NCBI GenBank assembly: GCA_050181835.1 | Contig: JBFXCU010000009.1 | Span: 1 to 64,000, forward strand | Reading direction: 5' to 3' | Origin: CAILZL01 sp050181835 | GTDB taxonomy: Bacteria > Pseudomonadota > Gammaproteobacteria > Steroidobacterales > Steroidobacteraceae | Length of the DNA: 64,000 nt | In this document: piece after piece, positions 1-8,145 of the stretch | Layout: each line of letters opens with the position of its first letter | Position numbering within the stretch: position 1 is the first letter of the stretch | Program-made: the position numbers and the translations under genes | The notes under the pieces: generated by a model | The model's input: the letters and a program-made list of their open reading frames with translations, nothing else | What the model was told of the DNA's origin: nothing | The model's database searches: none

Positions 1-107
1 GACGAACTTGTTGCCGGGGACGAAAAACAAGGCTACAATTGAGGTCTTCGCTGGTCACCTCGGCGAAGAAATTGTTTGGGAAACAACGACTTACGCGCCT
101 AGTAAAC

Positions 108-125
108 GTCTCGTTTCCCGCTCCA
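108..125 (+). other. tRNA-Gly 3'-end fragment, probable att scar
   Basis: These 18 bases equal the last 18 of the common enterobacterial tRNA-Gly(GCC): part of the T arm, the 3' acceptor strand and CCA. The bases before them do not form the rest of a tRNA. In many gammaproteobacteria tRNA-Gly stands directly before tRNA-Cys behind pgsA, and tRNA-Cys follows here at 217. Tyrosine integrases commonly recombine into tRNA 3' ends and leave such a duplicate at the far end of the inserted element. I infer that an integrated element ends at base 107. Bases 1-107 hold open reading frames but nothing I can name. Confidence 0.6.
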
Positions 126-136
126 GATCGACCAAT

Positions 137-163
137 CCAAACCCCGGTAATGCCGGGGTTTGG
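137..163 (+). terminator. GC-rich stem-loop between tRNA-Gly scar and tRNA-Cys
   Basis: Perfect 11-bp stem (CCAAACCCCGG paired with CCGGGGTTTGG) with a 5-nt loop. No T-run follows, so it may be a tRNA-precursor processing hairpin or a leftover terminator rather than a strong intrinsic terminator. Confidence 0.5.
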
Positions 164-216
164 TGCATATGAAGGGTCGATCTTTGGATTGTGATGTGAG
201 TCGTGATTGTCGATAG

Positions 217-290
217 GGCCAGGTGGCAGAGTGGTCATGCAGCGGCCTGCAAAGCCGTGTACGCCGGTTCGATTCCGACCCTGGCCTCCA
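217..290 (+). tRNA. tRNA-Cys (anticodon GCA)
   Basis: A full cloverleaf is visible. The acceptor stem pairs GGCCAGG with CCTGGCC, followed by discriminator U and an encoded CCA. The anticodon loop reads CTGCAAA, giving GCA (Cys), inside a GCGGC/GCCGT stem region, and the T arm contains GGTTCGATTCC. The total is 74 nt. Its position right after a tRNA-Gly 3' end matches the usual Gly-Cys tRNA order of gammaproteobacteria. Confidence 0.95.
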
Positions 291-392
291 TTCGACAGTG
301 GGTTTCACCACACGTGCAGCAGGATGCGGCACCAACGACCGGAATCGCTATCCGGGTTCAGTGCTAACCGACTGACTACAGGTGAGTGGAGT

Positions 393-866
393 ATGAGCGA
401 AAGTCTCGACAATATGGCCGTGCCTGACCCGGTCTCGACACATCATTCCGAACCTGATGATCAGGGTTTGTATATTGGTTACTTGGTCACAGGCGTGCGT
501 ACGCGCATGATGCAGGAAATGGATGGCTGTTTACTGCCCTACGGTCTTACTGCCGCCCAGTTCATCATTTTACGCCGTATCGCTGAAGGCGTTGCTACAA
601 CTGCCGCAGAGTTGTGTCGTGTATTGGAATATGACACAGGTTCGATGACGCGGATGCTCGATCGTTTGGAAGAGAAGTGCGTGATTGCGCGTGAGCGTTC
701 TTCTGATGATCGACGTGTAGTTAATATTCAACTTACTGTGCAAGGTGCTGAGCAATATCCCAGCTTAAAAGAGTCGGTAAGTCAGACCTTGAATCGTCGC
801 TTTGCACCTTTAAATGAGCAGGAATTGCTGCAATTGCGCGACATGCTGGAGCGTCTTTCCAGGTAA
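393..866 (+). CDS. MarR-family transcriptional regulator
   Basis: 157-residue winged-helix regulator. After a short polar N-terminus it has the MarR dimerisation helix (GYLVTGVRTRMMQEMD), then the DNA-recognition part (TTAAELCRVLEYDTGSMTRMLDRLEEKCVI) and the wing (RERSSDDRRVVNIQLT), the classic D-x-R-D/S-R pattern of the family. The frame stays open upstream through the tRNA, but the ATG at 393 has a GGTGAGTGGAG ribosome site and gives the family's usual length, so I start there. Target genes and ligand are unknown. MarR proteins usually repress efflux or aromatic-stress genes; no such gene adjoins. Confidence 0.85.
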   Translation: MSESLDNMAVPDPVSTHHSEPDDQGLYIGYLVTGVRTRMMQEMDGCLLPYGLTAAQFIILRRIAEGVATTAAELCRVLEYDTGSMTRMLDRLEEKCVIARERSSDDRRVVNIQLTVQGAEQYPSLKESVSQTLNRRFAPLNEQELLQLRDMLERLSR

Positions 867-1068
867 GTTTGTGTCTTGAGTTCAGTGTGCGGGTGGCACT
901 GAAGCCCTTACACTGGCATAGCTTGGAGATGTCCCCTAGACCGGGGGAAGTCCAAACGTGCCGAAATATTTTCCTGAATACAGGGACTTAGACATTGCTC
1001 ACAGTTGGCTCGACAAACCTGTTTATCATCGCCAGATAATTACACTTAATCAGCAATGGAGGTGGGTG

Positions 1069-1947
1069 GTGAAGCCAACAGTAAAAATTCAGTATGCAGT
1101 ATTTCCCGTGGCGGGCCGTGGTACGCGGTTTTTGCCAGCCACGAAGGCTAGTCCCAAGGAAATGTTGCCCATTGTCGACAAGCCTTTGATTCAATACGCA
1201 GCGGAAGAGGCTCTGTCTGCTGGCGTCAAGAAGTTGGTATTCGTCACGGGTAGCACCAAGCGCGCGATTGCAGATCACTTCGACGTCGATCACGCGCTTG
1301 AAGCCGAACTGGAACAGCAAGGTAAGGCCGATTTGCTGCAAGCTGTGCGTAGCATTGTGCCTAGTTGGGCCAGCTGCATTTTTATTCGTCAGGCTGCCCC
1401 GCTGGGATTGGGACACGCCGTCTTATGTGCTAAACCTGTGGTAGAAAATCAGCCGTTCTTCGTCCACTTGGCAGATGACTTGATTGACTCGCCAGTGTCC
1501 TGCTTAAAGCAAATGGCGCAGGTTTTCGAAACCCAGCAAACCAGCGTATTGGGCGTAGAAACCGTTCCTCACGAAGAAACTTACAAGTACGGTATTGTTG
1601 CTACTGATGATCGTGATGGACGGTTGAGTCGAGTGCGCAAAATTGTGGAAAAGCCCAAGCCGGAGAATGCCCCTTCTAACCTGGCCGTGGTCGGTCGCTA
1701 CGTCCTTACCGGCAAAATTTTCGACAAGCTCGAGCGTACCGGGCGTGGTGCAGGCGGCGAAATTCAATTGACTGATGCCATTGCAGACCTGCTAGCCGAT
1801 GAGGCTGTTTATGCTTATGAGTTTGAGGGAAAGCGTTACGATTGCGGTAGCAAGTTGGGGTATCTGCAGGCGACAGTTGAGTTTGCATTGAAGCATGCGG
1901 AATTAGGTGCGCGCTTCCGACAGTATCTGAATGATCTGCCGGTCTAG
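1069..1947 (+). CDS. galU: UTP-glucose-1-phosphate uridylyltransferase
   Basis: Makes UDP-glucose from UTP and glucose-1-phosphate for envelope polysaccharide synthesis; cytosolic. The N-terminal nucleotide-binding signature is clear (VAGRGTRFLPATKASPKEMLP), followed by DKPLIQYAAEEA and, later, EKPKPENAPSNLAVVGRYVL and GGEIQLTDAI, all typical of bacterial GalU. The frame is open from 958, but the GTG at 1069 has GGAGGT five bases upstream and gives 292 residues, the usual size; the extra upstream residues do not resemble GalU. A stem-loop follows the stop. Confidence 0.93.
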   Translation: MKPTVKIQYAVFPVAGRGTRFLPATKASPKEMLPIVDKPLIQYAAEEALSAGVKKLVFVTGSTKRAIADHFDVDHALEAELEQQGKADLLQAVRSIVPSWASCIFIRQAAPLGLGHAVLCAKPVVENQPFFVHLADDLIDSPVSCLKQMAQVFETQQTSVLGVETVPHEETYKYGIVATDDRDGRLSRVRKIVEKPKPENAPSNLAVVGRYVLTGKIFDKLERTGRGAGGEIQLTDAIADLLADEAVYAYEFEGKRYDCGSKLGYLQATVEFALKHAELGARFRQYLNDLPV

Positions 1948-1992
1948 CAGTTAGATCAATGATGCAGCTTCACGTTTGGTAACGGTAATTTA

Positions 1993-2017
1993 ACAGCGGG
2001 CCATAGTGGCCCGCTGT
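1993..2017 (+). terminator. Stem-loop after galU
   Basis: Perfect 11-bp stem (ACAGCGGGCCA with TGGCCCGCTGT) around a 3-nt loop, followed by CTCTTATCC. It sits between the convergent galU and S8 protease genes, where a shared terminator is expected. The T-run is weak on the plus strand. Confidence 0.65.
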
Positions 2018-2048
2018 CTCTTATCCATACCTTTGTTTGGTTGGGTTG

Positions 2049-3770
2049 TTAGTGCTTCGCGTTAAGTATTGTGTGCTTGATCATAAGCCAACCCATACTC
2101 AACAAAAGTAGTGGATTAATCGCGCCACCCCCACCCTTATCGTTCGAGGTTGCCGTCATGCTGCTGGCACTGTCTGAATAACCGGTCACGGCCAATACGG
2201 CTTGATAAGCATTGACCAAGCCTGCGCCACAGGTGCTAGTGGTACAGTTACATTCGGATTCATTAATCGTTACTGAGGTACTGTCGATAGGCACGGTACA
2301 GGTGTTGGTTGCGGTGGTGGGAAACGCCTTGGCAGTACTGCGTAAAATGTTAGTGACTTGATCCGGCGTAAGACTAGAGTCAGCCCCCAACATCAAGGCA
2401 ATGGTGCCGGAGACAATGGGAGCGGAAAAACTGGAGCCCAAGTTGTAATTGATTTGGTCAGTGTAGTCGTTGCTGGTGGGTGCGGTAGCGCCCAGATTGA
2501 CGGTGGTGTCGAGCGAATACACGCAGCTACTGCCGGTGCCACAGTTTCCCCCAGGTGCGGCAATGGTCGCTGCACCCAAGCTACTGAAGCCAACTTTGGT
2601 GCCGGTGTGGCGTACCGCCACGACTGCGATTGCCCCGCTGCAATTTGCGGGGGTATTGATGATGGCACTATCATTACCAGCGGATGCGACGACCGATGCG
2701 CCAACAGCACGAATCTGATTGATGACATCCGCATAAGCGGCGCTGCAATTACCTTCACCACCAAGGCTGAGATTAATGACTTTGGCCGGATTGGGATTAG
2801 GGGCAATTCCCGGGACTGTCAGCCCAGCGGCCCATCGCATACCAGCAATAATGTCTGAGTCCCAGCCACCGCATTTACCCAACACCCGAACGGGCAAAAT
2901 ACGTGCGTTCCAGCCAATGCCAGCTATACCTGTGCTGTTGTTGGTAGCCGCGCCGATGATTCCCGCGACGCGCGTGCCATGCCAGGAACTGTTGCCGGGC
3001 TGATCTTTATTAGCTCCTTCGCCACAGCCTTTGAAGTAATTGTCAGAACGTGCCAGATCTGCACTACTGATCCAATCACCCGGATCGGCAGCATCATTAT
3101 CCCAGCCATCACCATCATTCGCAGTGAGGAAGGTCACGCCACTACCACCGCAATTGCTTTGGTCGCAATCAACAAAATCATAGCCAGGCAATAATTTGCC
3201 TGCTAAATCGGGATGGGTCAGCGCTACGCCAGTATCAATGACAGCCACAATCGCGCCATTATCGATGCTGCCACCCATGGAATAGCTCCAAGCATCGAAG
3301 GCGTTGATTGAGGAAGGTTGTGAGTTAAGTAGATACCATTGGCCACTGCGTCCACTGGTGGCAGTAACCAATGGATCATTGGGCAAAATACCTAGTGCAT
3401 GTCGGCGTTGATCTAGCACGGCGTACTCGATGTCAGTTTGTGAATTCAGTTCACTTAATGTTTGCGTCAATGCCGCCGTGGATACGCTGCGATCCAATTG
3501 CAACACATCCATACGCTCACTCAGGCTGCGTCGATGTTGCAAATTCATACCGGTTCGATTGCGGAATTGGCTGTCAGTCGTGCTTAGCGCCTGGGTGCGC
3601 GTGCGGCCAGTATCAGCTTTCCATTTGACGATGAATCGTGGCGTGGCGGCCTGCTGTGCTTGTGCTACCGATAAGGTCAGGTTGAATAGTGCCAATACTG
3701 CGAACGACCATCCGGCCAATCTGGCGAGACGCTTGAATAAGCTGCTCTGCATATGGTTATGCGTGTTCAT
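2049..3770 (-). CDS. Secreted subtilisin-like (S8) serine protease
   Basis: 573-residue exported endopeptidase. The order is signal peptide (hydrophobic stretch ending near AQAQQA), an inhibitor-like propeptide, then the S8 catalytic domain. With the ATG at 3770 the triad falls at Asp179 (AVIDTG), His264 (SSWHGTRVAG) and Ser447 (GSSFSAPIVSG). Extra cysteines suggest disulphides; DsbA is encoded just upstream on the other strand. The C-terminus has a GGGG stretch, a hydrophobic segment and a basic tail, like GlyGly-CTERM surface-sorting tails. An in-frame TTG at 3794 is an alternative start but has no ribosome site. The substrate is unknown. Confidence 0.9.
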   Translation of the reverse strand: MNTHNHMQSSLFKRLARLAGWSFAVLALFNLTLSVAQAQQAATPRFIVKWKADTGRTRTQALSTTDSQFRNRTGMNLQHRRSLSERMDVLQLDRSVSTAALTQTLSELNSQTDIEYAVLDQRRHALGILPNDPLVTATSGRSGQWYLLNSQPSSINAFDAWSYSMGGSIDNGAIVAVIDTGVALTHPDLAGKLLPGYDFVDCDQSNCGGSGVTFLTANDGDGWDNDAADPGDWISSADLARSDNYFKGCGEGANKDQPGNSSWHGTRVAGIIGAATNNSTGIAGIGWNARILPVRVLGKCGGWDSDIIAGMRWAAGLTVPGIAPNPNPAKVINLSLGGEGNCSAAYADVINQIRAVGASVVASAGNDSAIINTPANCSGAIAVVAVRHTGTKVGFSSLGAATIAAPGGNCGTGSSCVYSLDTTVNLGATAPTSNDYTDQINYNLGSSFSAPIVSGTIALMLGADSSLTPDQVTNILRSTAKAFPTTATNTCTVPIDSTSVTINESECNCTTSTCGAGLVNAYQAVLAVTGYSDSASSMTATSNDKGGGGAINPLLLLSMGWLMIKHTILNAKH

Positions 3771-4150
3771 GGGATGTCTTGATGCCAGAGACAAGATTTT
3801 GTTGCAAGCAACTGGTGCATATGTCAGAGATAAACAATAGGTATCTTGTTAATCGGCATTTTGGTACTGCCCTGAAGCGTGTTAATAGAAAGTTGCGTTC
3901 ATACGAACGCACAATTAGGTGAGTTATTATCCCAAGATGCACATCAATGGCATTGCTTGACCATGTTTCAGCAAGTATCACACAGAGTTCCGATTCTGAT
4001 AGGGATGGCATTCTATGGGTGATGCTGGAGTAAACTGACGGCTTGGTTGTCGATTATGGCTGTCGTCAGCGTTTCCACTCCGGAACCTAGGGGCTGTAAT
4101 TTAGTCATAGAAGATCCGAGTTTTCAGGATTATTTGAGGGTGATTTATTT
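3771..4150. other. Divergent intergenic region, S8 protease / dsbA
   Basis: About 380 bases without a convincing gene; a leftward 84-codon frame inside resembles nothing. The region must hold promoters for both neighbours. An inverted repeat TGCGTTC-ATAC-GAACGCA lies at 3894-3911 and could be an operator. No clear -35/-10 pair could be fixed by eye. Confidence 0.5.
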
Positions 4151-4807
4151 ATGTTGAACTATGTACAGCGTTTGGCGCTGGTGATAATGATGGGTTGGGG
4201 CATGTCTACCATGGCAGCGACCTCTACCACGGACGCGGCGGTAGAAGGTACGGATTACACGCTGTTGAGCCCAGCTCAACCTACTAGTGACCCGAAGAAA
4301 ATTGTGGTAACGGAATTTTTTTCATATCAATGCCCACATTGTTATGTGTTTTATCCACTAGTGACCAGCTGGGCTGCCAAGTTGCCCAAAGATGTGCTGT
4401 TTGAACGGGTGCCAGTGTCACTGGGACGTACGGCTTGGATGCCAGTTGCGCAGGCCTTCTATGCCCTGAGTGCCATGGATAAGGTGGAGCAGATGGATCG
4501 CTTGATATTCAGTGCGATTCATACACAGCGGGTTAGCCTGTATGACGAGGATAGTGTTACTAAATTCCTTACCAAACAGGGTGTGGATGCAGCGAAATTT
4601 ACCGCTGCTTACAATTCCTTTGGGGTGAAGTCGAGCATGGTAGCTGCGGAACAAAAAATGAAATCCCACAAAGTGCAGGGTACGCCTGCAATGGTGGTGA
4701 ATGGCAAGTACCTTATCAAGGCCGAGGGCACCAATGGTTATGAGGATCTGCTGCAGCGTACCGATAGAGTGATTGCCTTGGCGCGTGCTGAGCAGTCGCG
4801 TAAATAA
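4151..4807 (+). CDS. dsbA: Thiol:disulfide interchange protein DsbA
   Basis: Periplasmic oxidase that puts disulphides into exported proteins. It has a signal peptide (ending near MAAT), the thioredoxin-fold active site CPHC at residues 61-64 in the sequence FFSYQCPHC, the inserted helical domain, and the cis-Pro loop VQGTPAMVVNGKY. The length of 218 matches family norms. It stands alone, divergent from the Cys-rich S8 protease, a plausible client. The partner DsbB is not in the window. Confidence 0.93.
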   Translation: MLNYVQRLALVIMMGWGMSTMAATSTTDAAVEGTDYTLLSPAQPTSDPKKIVVTEFFSYQCPHCYVFYPLVTSWAAKLPKDVLFERVPVSLGRTAWMPVAQAFYALSAMDKVEQMDRLIFSAIHTQRVSLYDEDSVTKFLTKQGVDAAKFTAAYNSFGVKSSMVAAEQKMKSHKVQGTPAMVVNGKYLIKAEGTNGYEDLLQRTDRVIALARAEQSRK

Positions 4808-4811
4808 GCCT

Positions 4812-5204
4812 TCAACTATTTTTTGAAGAACCTGCTGCGTCAGTGATGGTTGGTGTGGCAGGTGTCACTCGTAAAAAGCCCAGTAAGGCAAAAAACCATA
4901 GCAATGAACAACCCAGTAGCGCCATTGCCCAGTGGCGCAAGGATGGGTTGGACACGGATTCGCTGATGCCGATAATGAAATAAGGCAGTACGCACAAGGT
5001 CGCCCATGAGTGCGTATAACGCTTGCCTTGTAACAGGCCATGCAAGGGTGCCAATAATGGCAGGCTGTAAAGTGCAGCCCAACCGAAATGGGTCAATGAA
5101 ATGTTTTGTTGGAGTTGTTGCCAGCACACCAGTAGCAACAAGGCTGACCAGCTGATCAGTACCCAGCGCCGCAGGCTCCTTTGCTGAGGGGTCAAGCCGT
5201 TCAT
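4812..5204 (-). CDS. DUF2069 membrane protein
   Basis: 130 residues with about four hydrophobic membrane segments (WVLISWSALLLLVCW, WAALYSLPLLAPLHGLL, WATLCVLPYFIIGIS, WAMALLGCSLLWFFALLGFL). This is the pattern of the small DUF2069 inner-membrane family found directly after wrbA in gammaproteobacteria. Its start codon overlaps the wrbA stop (ATGA), so the two are translationally coupled. Function is unknown. Confidence 0.8.
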   Translation of the reverse strand: MNGLTPQQRSLRRWVLISWSALLLLVCWQQLQQNISLTHFGWAALYSLPLLAPLHGLLQGKRYTHSWATLCVLPYFIIGISESVSNPSLRHWAMALLGCSLLWFFALLGFLRVTPATPTITDAAGSSKNS

Positions 5205-5800
5205 GATTTCACCGCAGGCAAACGCGCTGCCAGTTGTGCCACGCGTTCACCTAATAGTTGTGCAAGATGTTTCTCGTCGTCGCTCAAAGCTGGTGCGCCA
5301 ACATTAGCCACATGACTGGCACCGTAAGGCGTACCGCCAGTGCGGGTATTGGTCAACGCCGCGTCGGTATACGGCAGACCAACTAGGTACATGCCGTGGT
5401 GCAATAGTGGCAACATCATGCTAAGCAGGGTGCTCTCTTGGCCGCCGTGCATGGTTTGAGTAGAGGTGAACACCGCAGCGGGCTTATTCACCAGTCCACC
5501 ACTGACCCATAACGCGCTGGTGCCATCAATAAAAAACTTCATCGCGGCTGCCATATTGCCGAAGCGAGTTGGGCTACCCAGCACCAAGCCGACGCATTCG
5601 CGCAAATCTTCCACCGTCGCATAGGGTGGGCCGGAAGCGGGAATAGCTGGTTCCGGGGTGCTGGTAACCGTATTGACTGCCGGTATCGTGCGCAGTCGCG
5701 CCTGCATACCAGAAACTCGTTCCACGCCGCGGCAAACTTGACGGGCCAACTCGGCAGTAGCGCCATGACGCGAGTAATACACAACTAGAATATCGGACAC
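5201..5800 (-). CDS. wrbA: NAD(P)H:quinone oxidoreductase WrbA
   Basis: Flavodoxin-fold FMN enzyme that reduces quinones by two electrons and so avoids semiquinone radicals; cytosolic tetramer. The FMN phosphate loop is visible at the N-terminus (VVYYSRHGATAELARQV), followed by GLVLGSPTRFGNMAAAMKFFID and the FTSTQTMHGGQESTLLSMMLPLLHHGM segment typical of WrbA. The length of 199 is normal. It is first gene of a two-gene leftward unit with the DUF2069 protein. Confidence 0.93.
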   Translation of the reverse strand: MSDILVVYYSRHGATAELARQVCRGVERVSGMQARLRTIPAVNTVTSTPEPAIPASGPPYATVEDLRECVGLVLGSPTRFGNMAAAMKFFIDGTSALWVSGGLVNKPAAVFTSTQTMHGGQESTLLSMMLPLLHHGMYLVGLPYTDAALTNTRTGGTPYGASHVANVGAPALSDDEKHLAQLLGERVAQLAARLPAVKS

Positions 5801-5931
5801 TAGCCTTACCTGTTAGTTAGAAAGTGTGTTGATTCTATGCAGCTACCGCCGCAAGTGGTAGCGCGGTACTGATTGACGTGTCTGTAACGGCTTGTTACGT
5901 TTAGCCGACAGACGGCGGTTGAGTATCATCA

Positions 5932-6237
5932 ATGAGCCTGACAAAGCATTATCAGAGTGTGTGGCGTGCAGTTGTTGGCTGTTTGGTTTATGGTCTATTG
6001 GCAGGTTGTGTCACGTCACCGGTGCAGGCAATGAGTGATGCGCGGCAGGCCGTGGCTGCTGCTGAGCAAGCCGGTGGCGAACAGCGTCTACCGGAGCAGA
6101 TGCAGGCGGTTCGAGCGGCGCTGAGTGCTGCTGAGGTGGCGTTGCACAGTAAGCAGTTCAAGCTGGCACGTATCAGTGCTGAGCGCGTGCGTGAACAGGC
6201 CATCGCGATCCAGCAACTCATCAGTGTTCTACCGTAA
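5932..6237 (+). CDS. DUF4398-like small lipoprotein
   Basis: 101-residue exported protein with a lipobox (LLAGC) after a hydrophobic signal segment. The mature part is an Ala/Gln-rich pair of amphipathic helices (SDARQAVAAAEQAGG ... AEVALHSKQFKLARISAERVREQA), the pattern of DUF4398 proteins, which pack as helical hairpins in the periplasm. It lies 24 bases before acyP on the same strand. No enzymatic residues are evident; a structural envelope role is inferred. Confidence 0.75.
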   Translation: MSLTKHYQSVWRAVVGCLVYGLLAGCVTSPVQAMSDARQAVAAAEQAGGEQRLPEQMQAVRAALSAAEVALHSKQFKLARISAERVREQAIAIQQLISVLP

Positions 6238-6261
6238 TACGGTTGCTGTGGTGGCTTTCCC

Positions 6262-6552
6262 ATGACTGATTCACAAAGTACTACTCGTCGATTCTGGGTG
6301 TCCGGTCGAGTACAGGGCGTGTTTTATCGTGCTAGTGCGCGTGAGCAGGCTCTGCGTTTGAATTTGCGTGGCTACGCCAAAAATTTACCAGATGGCCGAG
6401 TTGAAGTGATGGCCAGTGGCGAACCCGCTGCACTGGCCAGCCTTGAGGAGTGGTTGTGGCAGGGATCGTTAGGGGCGGAAGTGATGGACGTGGAAACTGA
6501 GGCCGTTGCCGTTGAGGTGGTGGAACGGTACACGAGTTTTGTTACCCGCTAG
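6262..6552 (+). CDS. acyP: Acylphosphatase
   Basis: 96-residue enzyme hydrolysing the carboxyl-phosphate bond of acyl phosphates. The family signature GRVQGVFYRASA carries the phosphate-binding Arg23, and GYAKNLPDGRVEV carries the catalytic Asn41. Length and motif order fit acylphosphatase throughout. The start ATG follows the upstream lipoprotein gene closely, so the two may be cotranscribed. It converges on a leftward lytic transglycosylase gene 10 bases away. Confidence 0.93.
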   Translation: MTDSQSTTRRFWVSGRVQGVFYRASAREQALRLNLRGYAKNLPDGRVEVMASGEPAALASLEEWLWQGSLGAEVMDVETEAVAVEVVERYTSFVTR

Positions 6553-6562
6553 AAAATCCGAC

Positions 6563-7147
6563 TCATTTGAATTGCCAGCGGTTGGCCAGTCGTACCAATA
6601 CCAAATCCGAGTAATTACGTCGTCCCAAGCTACCGTTGTAACGGGCTAGCGCACGGGCATAGTCACCACGTTCTCGATCCAAATAATATTTGAGGATGGT
6701 GCAACCCATGCGGATATTGTGGGGGATTTCCAGTAGTTGATGGTTCTGCATACCCAATTGTTTGGGCCAGAATGGCATCACTTGCATCAGGCCCACCGCC
6801 CCGGCTGACGAAACGGCCACGCGATTAAAGCGGCTTTCCACGTCAATTACCGCCATGACTAGACTTGGTGGCAATTGTAGGCGCTTTGCCTCGCATTGCA
6901 CTTGCTCGAGTATCAGCGTGCGTTCATCGGTGTCGCTAATGATTCGTTTCAGGCGCGGATCCATGGCTGCGAACCAGACAGCACGATCAAATTTGTCGTC
7001 AAAGCACTTGCCACCAGCCAACGCCTTTTTGAGTAAGGGGCCGAGCGCGGCGTCCTCCTGTTGATCTGCCTGCGCCCCCATGGAAGTTAGCGCCAGAATG
7101 ATCAGTAGGCAAAACCGGAGGAGCAGTGTAGATAAATAACGGTTCAT
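6563..7147 (-). CDS. Lytic murein transglycosylase (SLT domain)
   Basis: Periplasmic enzyme cleaving the glycan strand of peptidoglycan to 1,6-anhydromuramic ends. After a signal peptide (LLLRFCLLIILALTSMGAQA) comes a short helical region and a C-terminal SLT domain: catalytic Glu104 in IDVESRFN, then SSAGAVGLMQVMP and ARYNGS, the three classic motifs. It is 194 residues from the ATG at 7147; an upstream in-frame TTG at 7183 would put a polar leader before the signal peptide and is less likely. It is a small, minimal member like MltC/Slt C-terminal domains. Confidence 0.88.
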   Translation of the reverse strand: MNRYLSTLLLRFCLLIILALTSMGAQADQQEDAALGPLLKKALAGGKCFDDKFDRAVWFAAMDPRLKRIISDTDERTLILEQVQCEAKRLQLPPSLVMAVIDVESRFNRVAVSSAGAVGLMQVMPFWPKQLGMQNHQLLEIPHNIRMGCTILKYYLDRERGDYARALARYNGSLGRRNYSDLVLVRLANRWQFK

Positions 7148-7336
7148 AGGGAAAAGCAGAGTTCTGACAGAAAATTGCACCAACGGTCATAATCGTGCTG
7201 TGATGTGCTTCTCGAGGCTGTGCATTCGCTCGATTCTAACCTGATCTGCCTGCGCTCGGTTCGTCAGGCTGGGTATCTAGCCTGATATCATGCACGGGTC
7301 TGATTTCTGACGGCGTTTTAACAGCAAAGGTAATGC

Positions 7337-8113
7337 ATGAGTCTGCAACCCGAAAACCATGAGAATGATGATGCCAAGCCAAGCAGGGGGGTGTATTTGT
7401 TGCCCAATCTGCTCACCACCGGCACGTTGTTTTCGGGTTTCTACGCAATTGTGGCGGCCATTGATGGTAATTTTTCGCGCGCCGGACTAGCTATCTTTGT
7501 GGCGATGCTGTTCGATGGCTTGGATGGACGCGTCGCCCGTTGGACCAATACGCAGAGCGAGTTCGGTAAGGAATACGACAGCCTGTCGGACATGGTGGCG
7601 TTTGGCTTGGCGCCTTCTATCGTGGTCTACCAATGGGGTCACGAACGCATTGCGGAATACGGTAACTTATGGGGTCGCTTTGGCTGGTTGGCAGCATTCT
7701 TTTTTGCGGTGTGTGCCGCGTTGCGTCTGGCGCGGTTCAACGTCAAGGCGGATACGGGTGATAAGCGCTATTTTGAAGGTCTACCCAGTCCTTCTGCTGC
7801 GGCCTGCGTGGCCGGTTTTATCTGGGTTGCCAGCGAATATAAGCTGGATAGTCTGACTAAATTGATGTTGGGTTTTATAGTAACCGCCACTATTGGCGCA
7901 TTGATGGTTAGCCGATTTGCTTACTGGAGTGGCAAGGATCTTAATGTACGCGGCAAGGTGCCCGTAGCGTACTTGGTGATTGTGCCCATGATTTATATTT
8001 TCGTATCAAGTGGGCCATCTGAAACCCTATTGGCGACATTTGGTACCTATGCGCTCTCGGCACCGCTTATCTGGTGTTGGCGCAAGCTACGTCGCAAGCA
8101 AGCCTCCGTTTGA
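7337..8113 (+). CDS. pssA: CDP-diacylglycerol-serine O-phosphatidyltransferase
   Basis: Inner-membrane enzyme making phosphatidylserine, precursor of phosphatidylethanolamine. The CDP-alcohol phosphotransferase signature is intact (DGLDGRVAR, then G in EFGKEYD and DSLSD), within a polytopic protein with about six membrane helices. This is the Bacillus-type, integral-membrane subclass rather than the E. coli peripheral PssA. The length of 258 is usual. Confidence 0.93.
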   Translation: MSLQPENHENDDAKPSRGVYLLPNLLTTGTLFSGFYAIVAAIDGNFSRAGLAIFVAMLFDGLDGRVARWTNTQSEFGKEYDSLSDMVAFGLAPSIVVYQWGHERIAEYGNLWGRFGWLAAFFFAVCAALRLARFNVKADTGDKRYFEGLPSPSAAACVAGFIWVASEYKLDSLTKLMLGFIVTATIGALMVSRFAYWSGKDLNVRGKVPVAYLVIVPMIYIFVSSGPSETLLATFGTYALSAPLIWCWRKLRRKQASV

Positions 8114-8145
8114 ATGGTTGAATACGTGAGTATCGAGTCGGCAGT

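Noticed and set aside
2..178. Open rightward frame across bases 2-178
   Set aside because: It has no start inside the window and runs through the tRNA-Gly tail and the stem-loop; nothing in it is recognisable.
99..335. Leftward 78-codon frame across the tRNA-Cys gene
   Set aside because: It is the antisense of the tRNA; its GSESNRRTRLCRP stretch is the well-known artefact of translating tRNA complements.
3757..4011. 84-codon leftward frame upstream of the S8 protease
   Set aside because: It overlaps the protease start and the divergent promoter region and resembles nothing.
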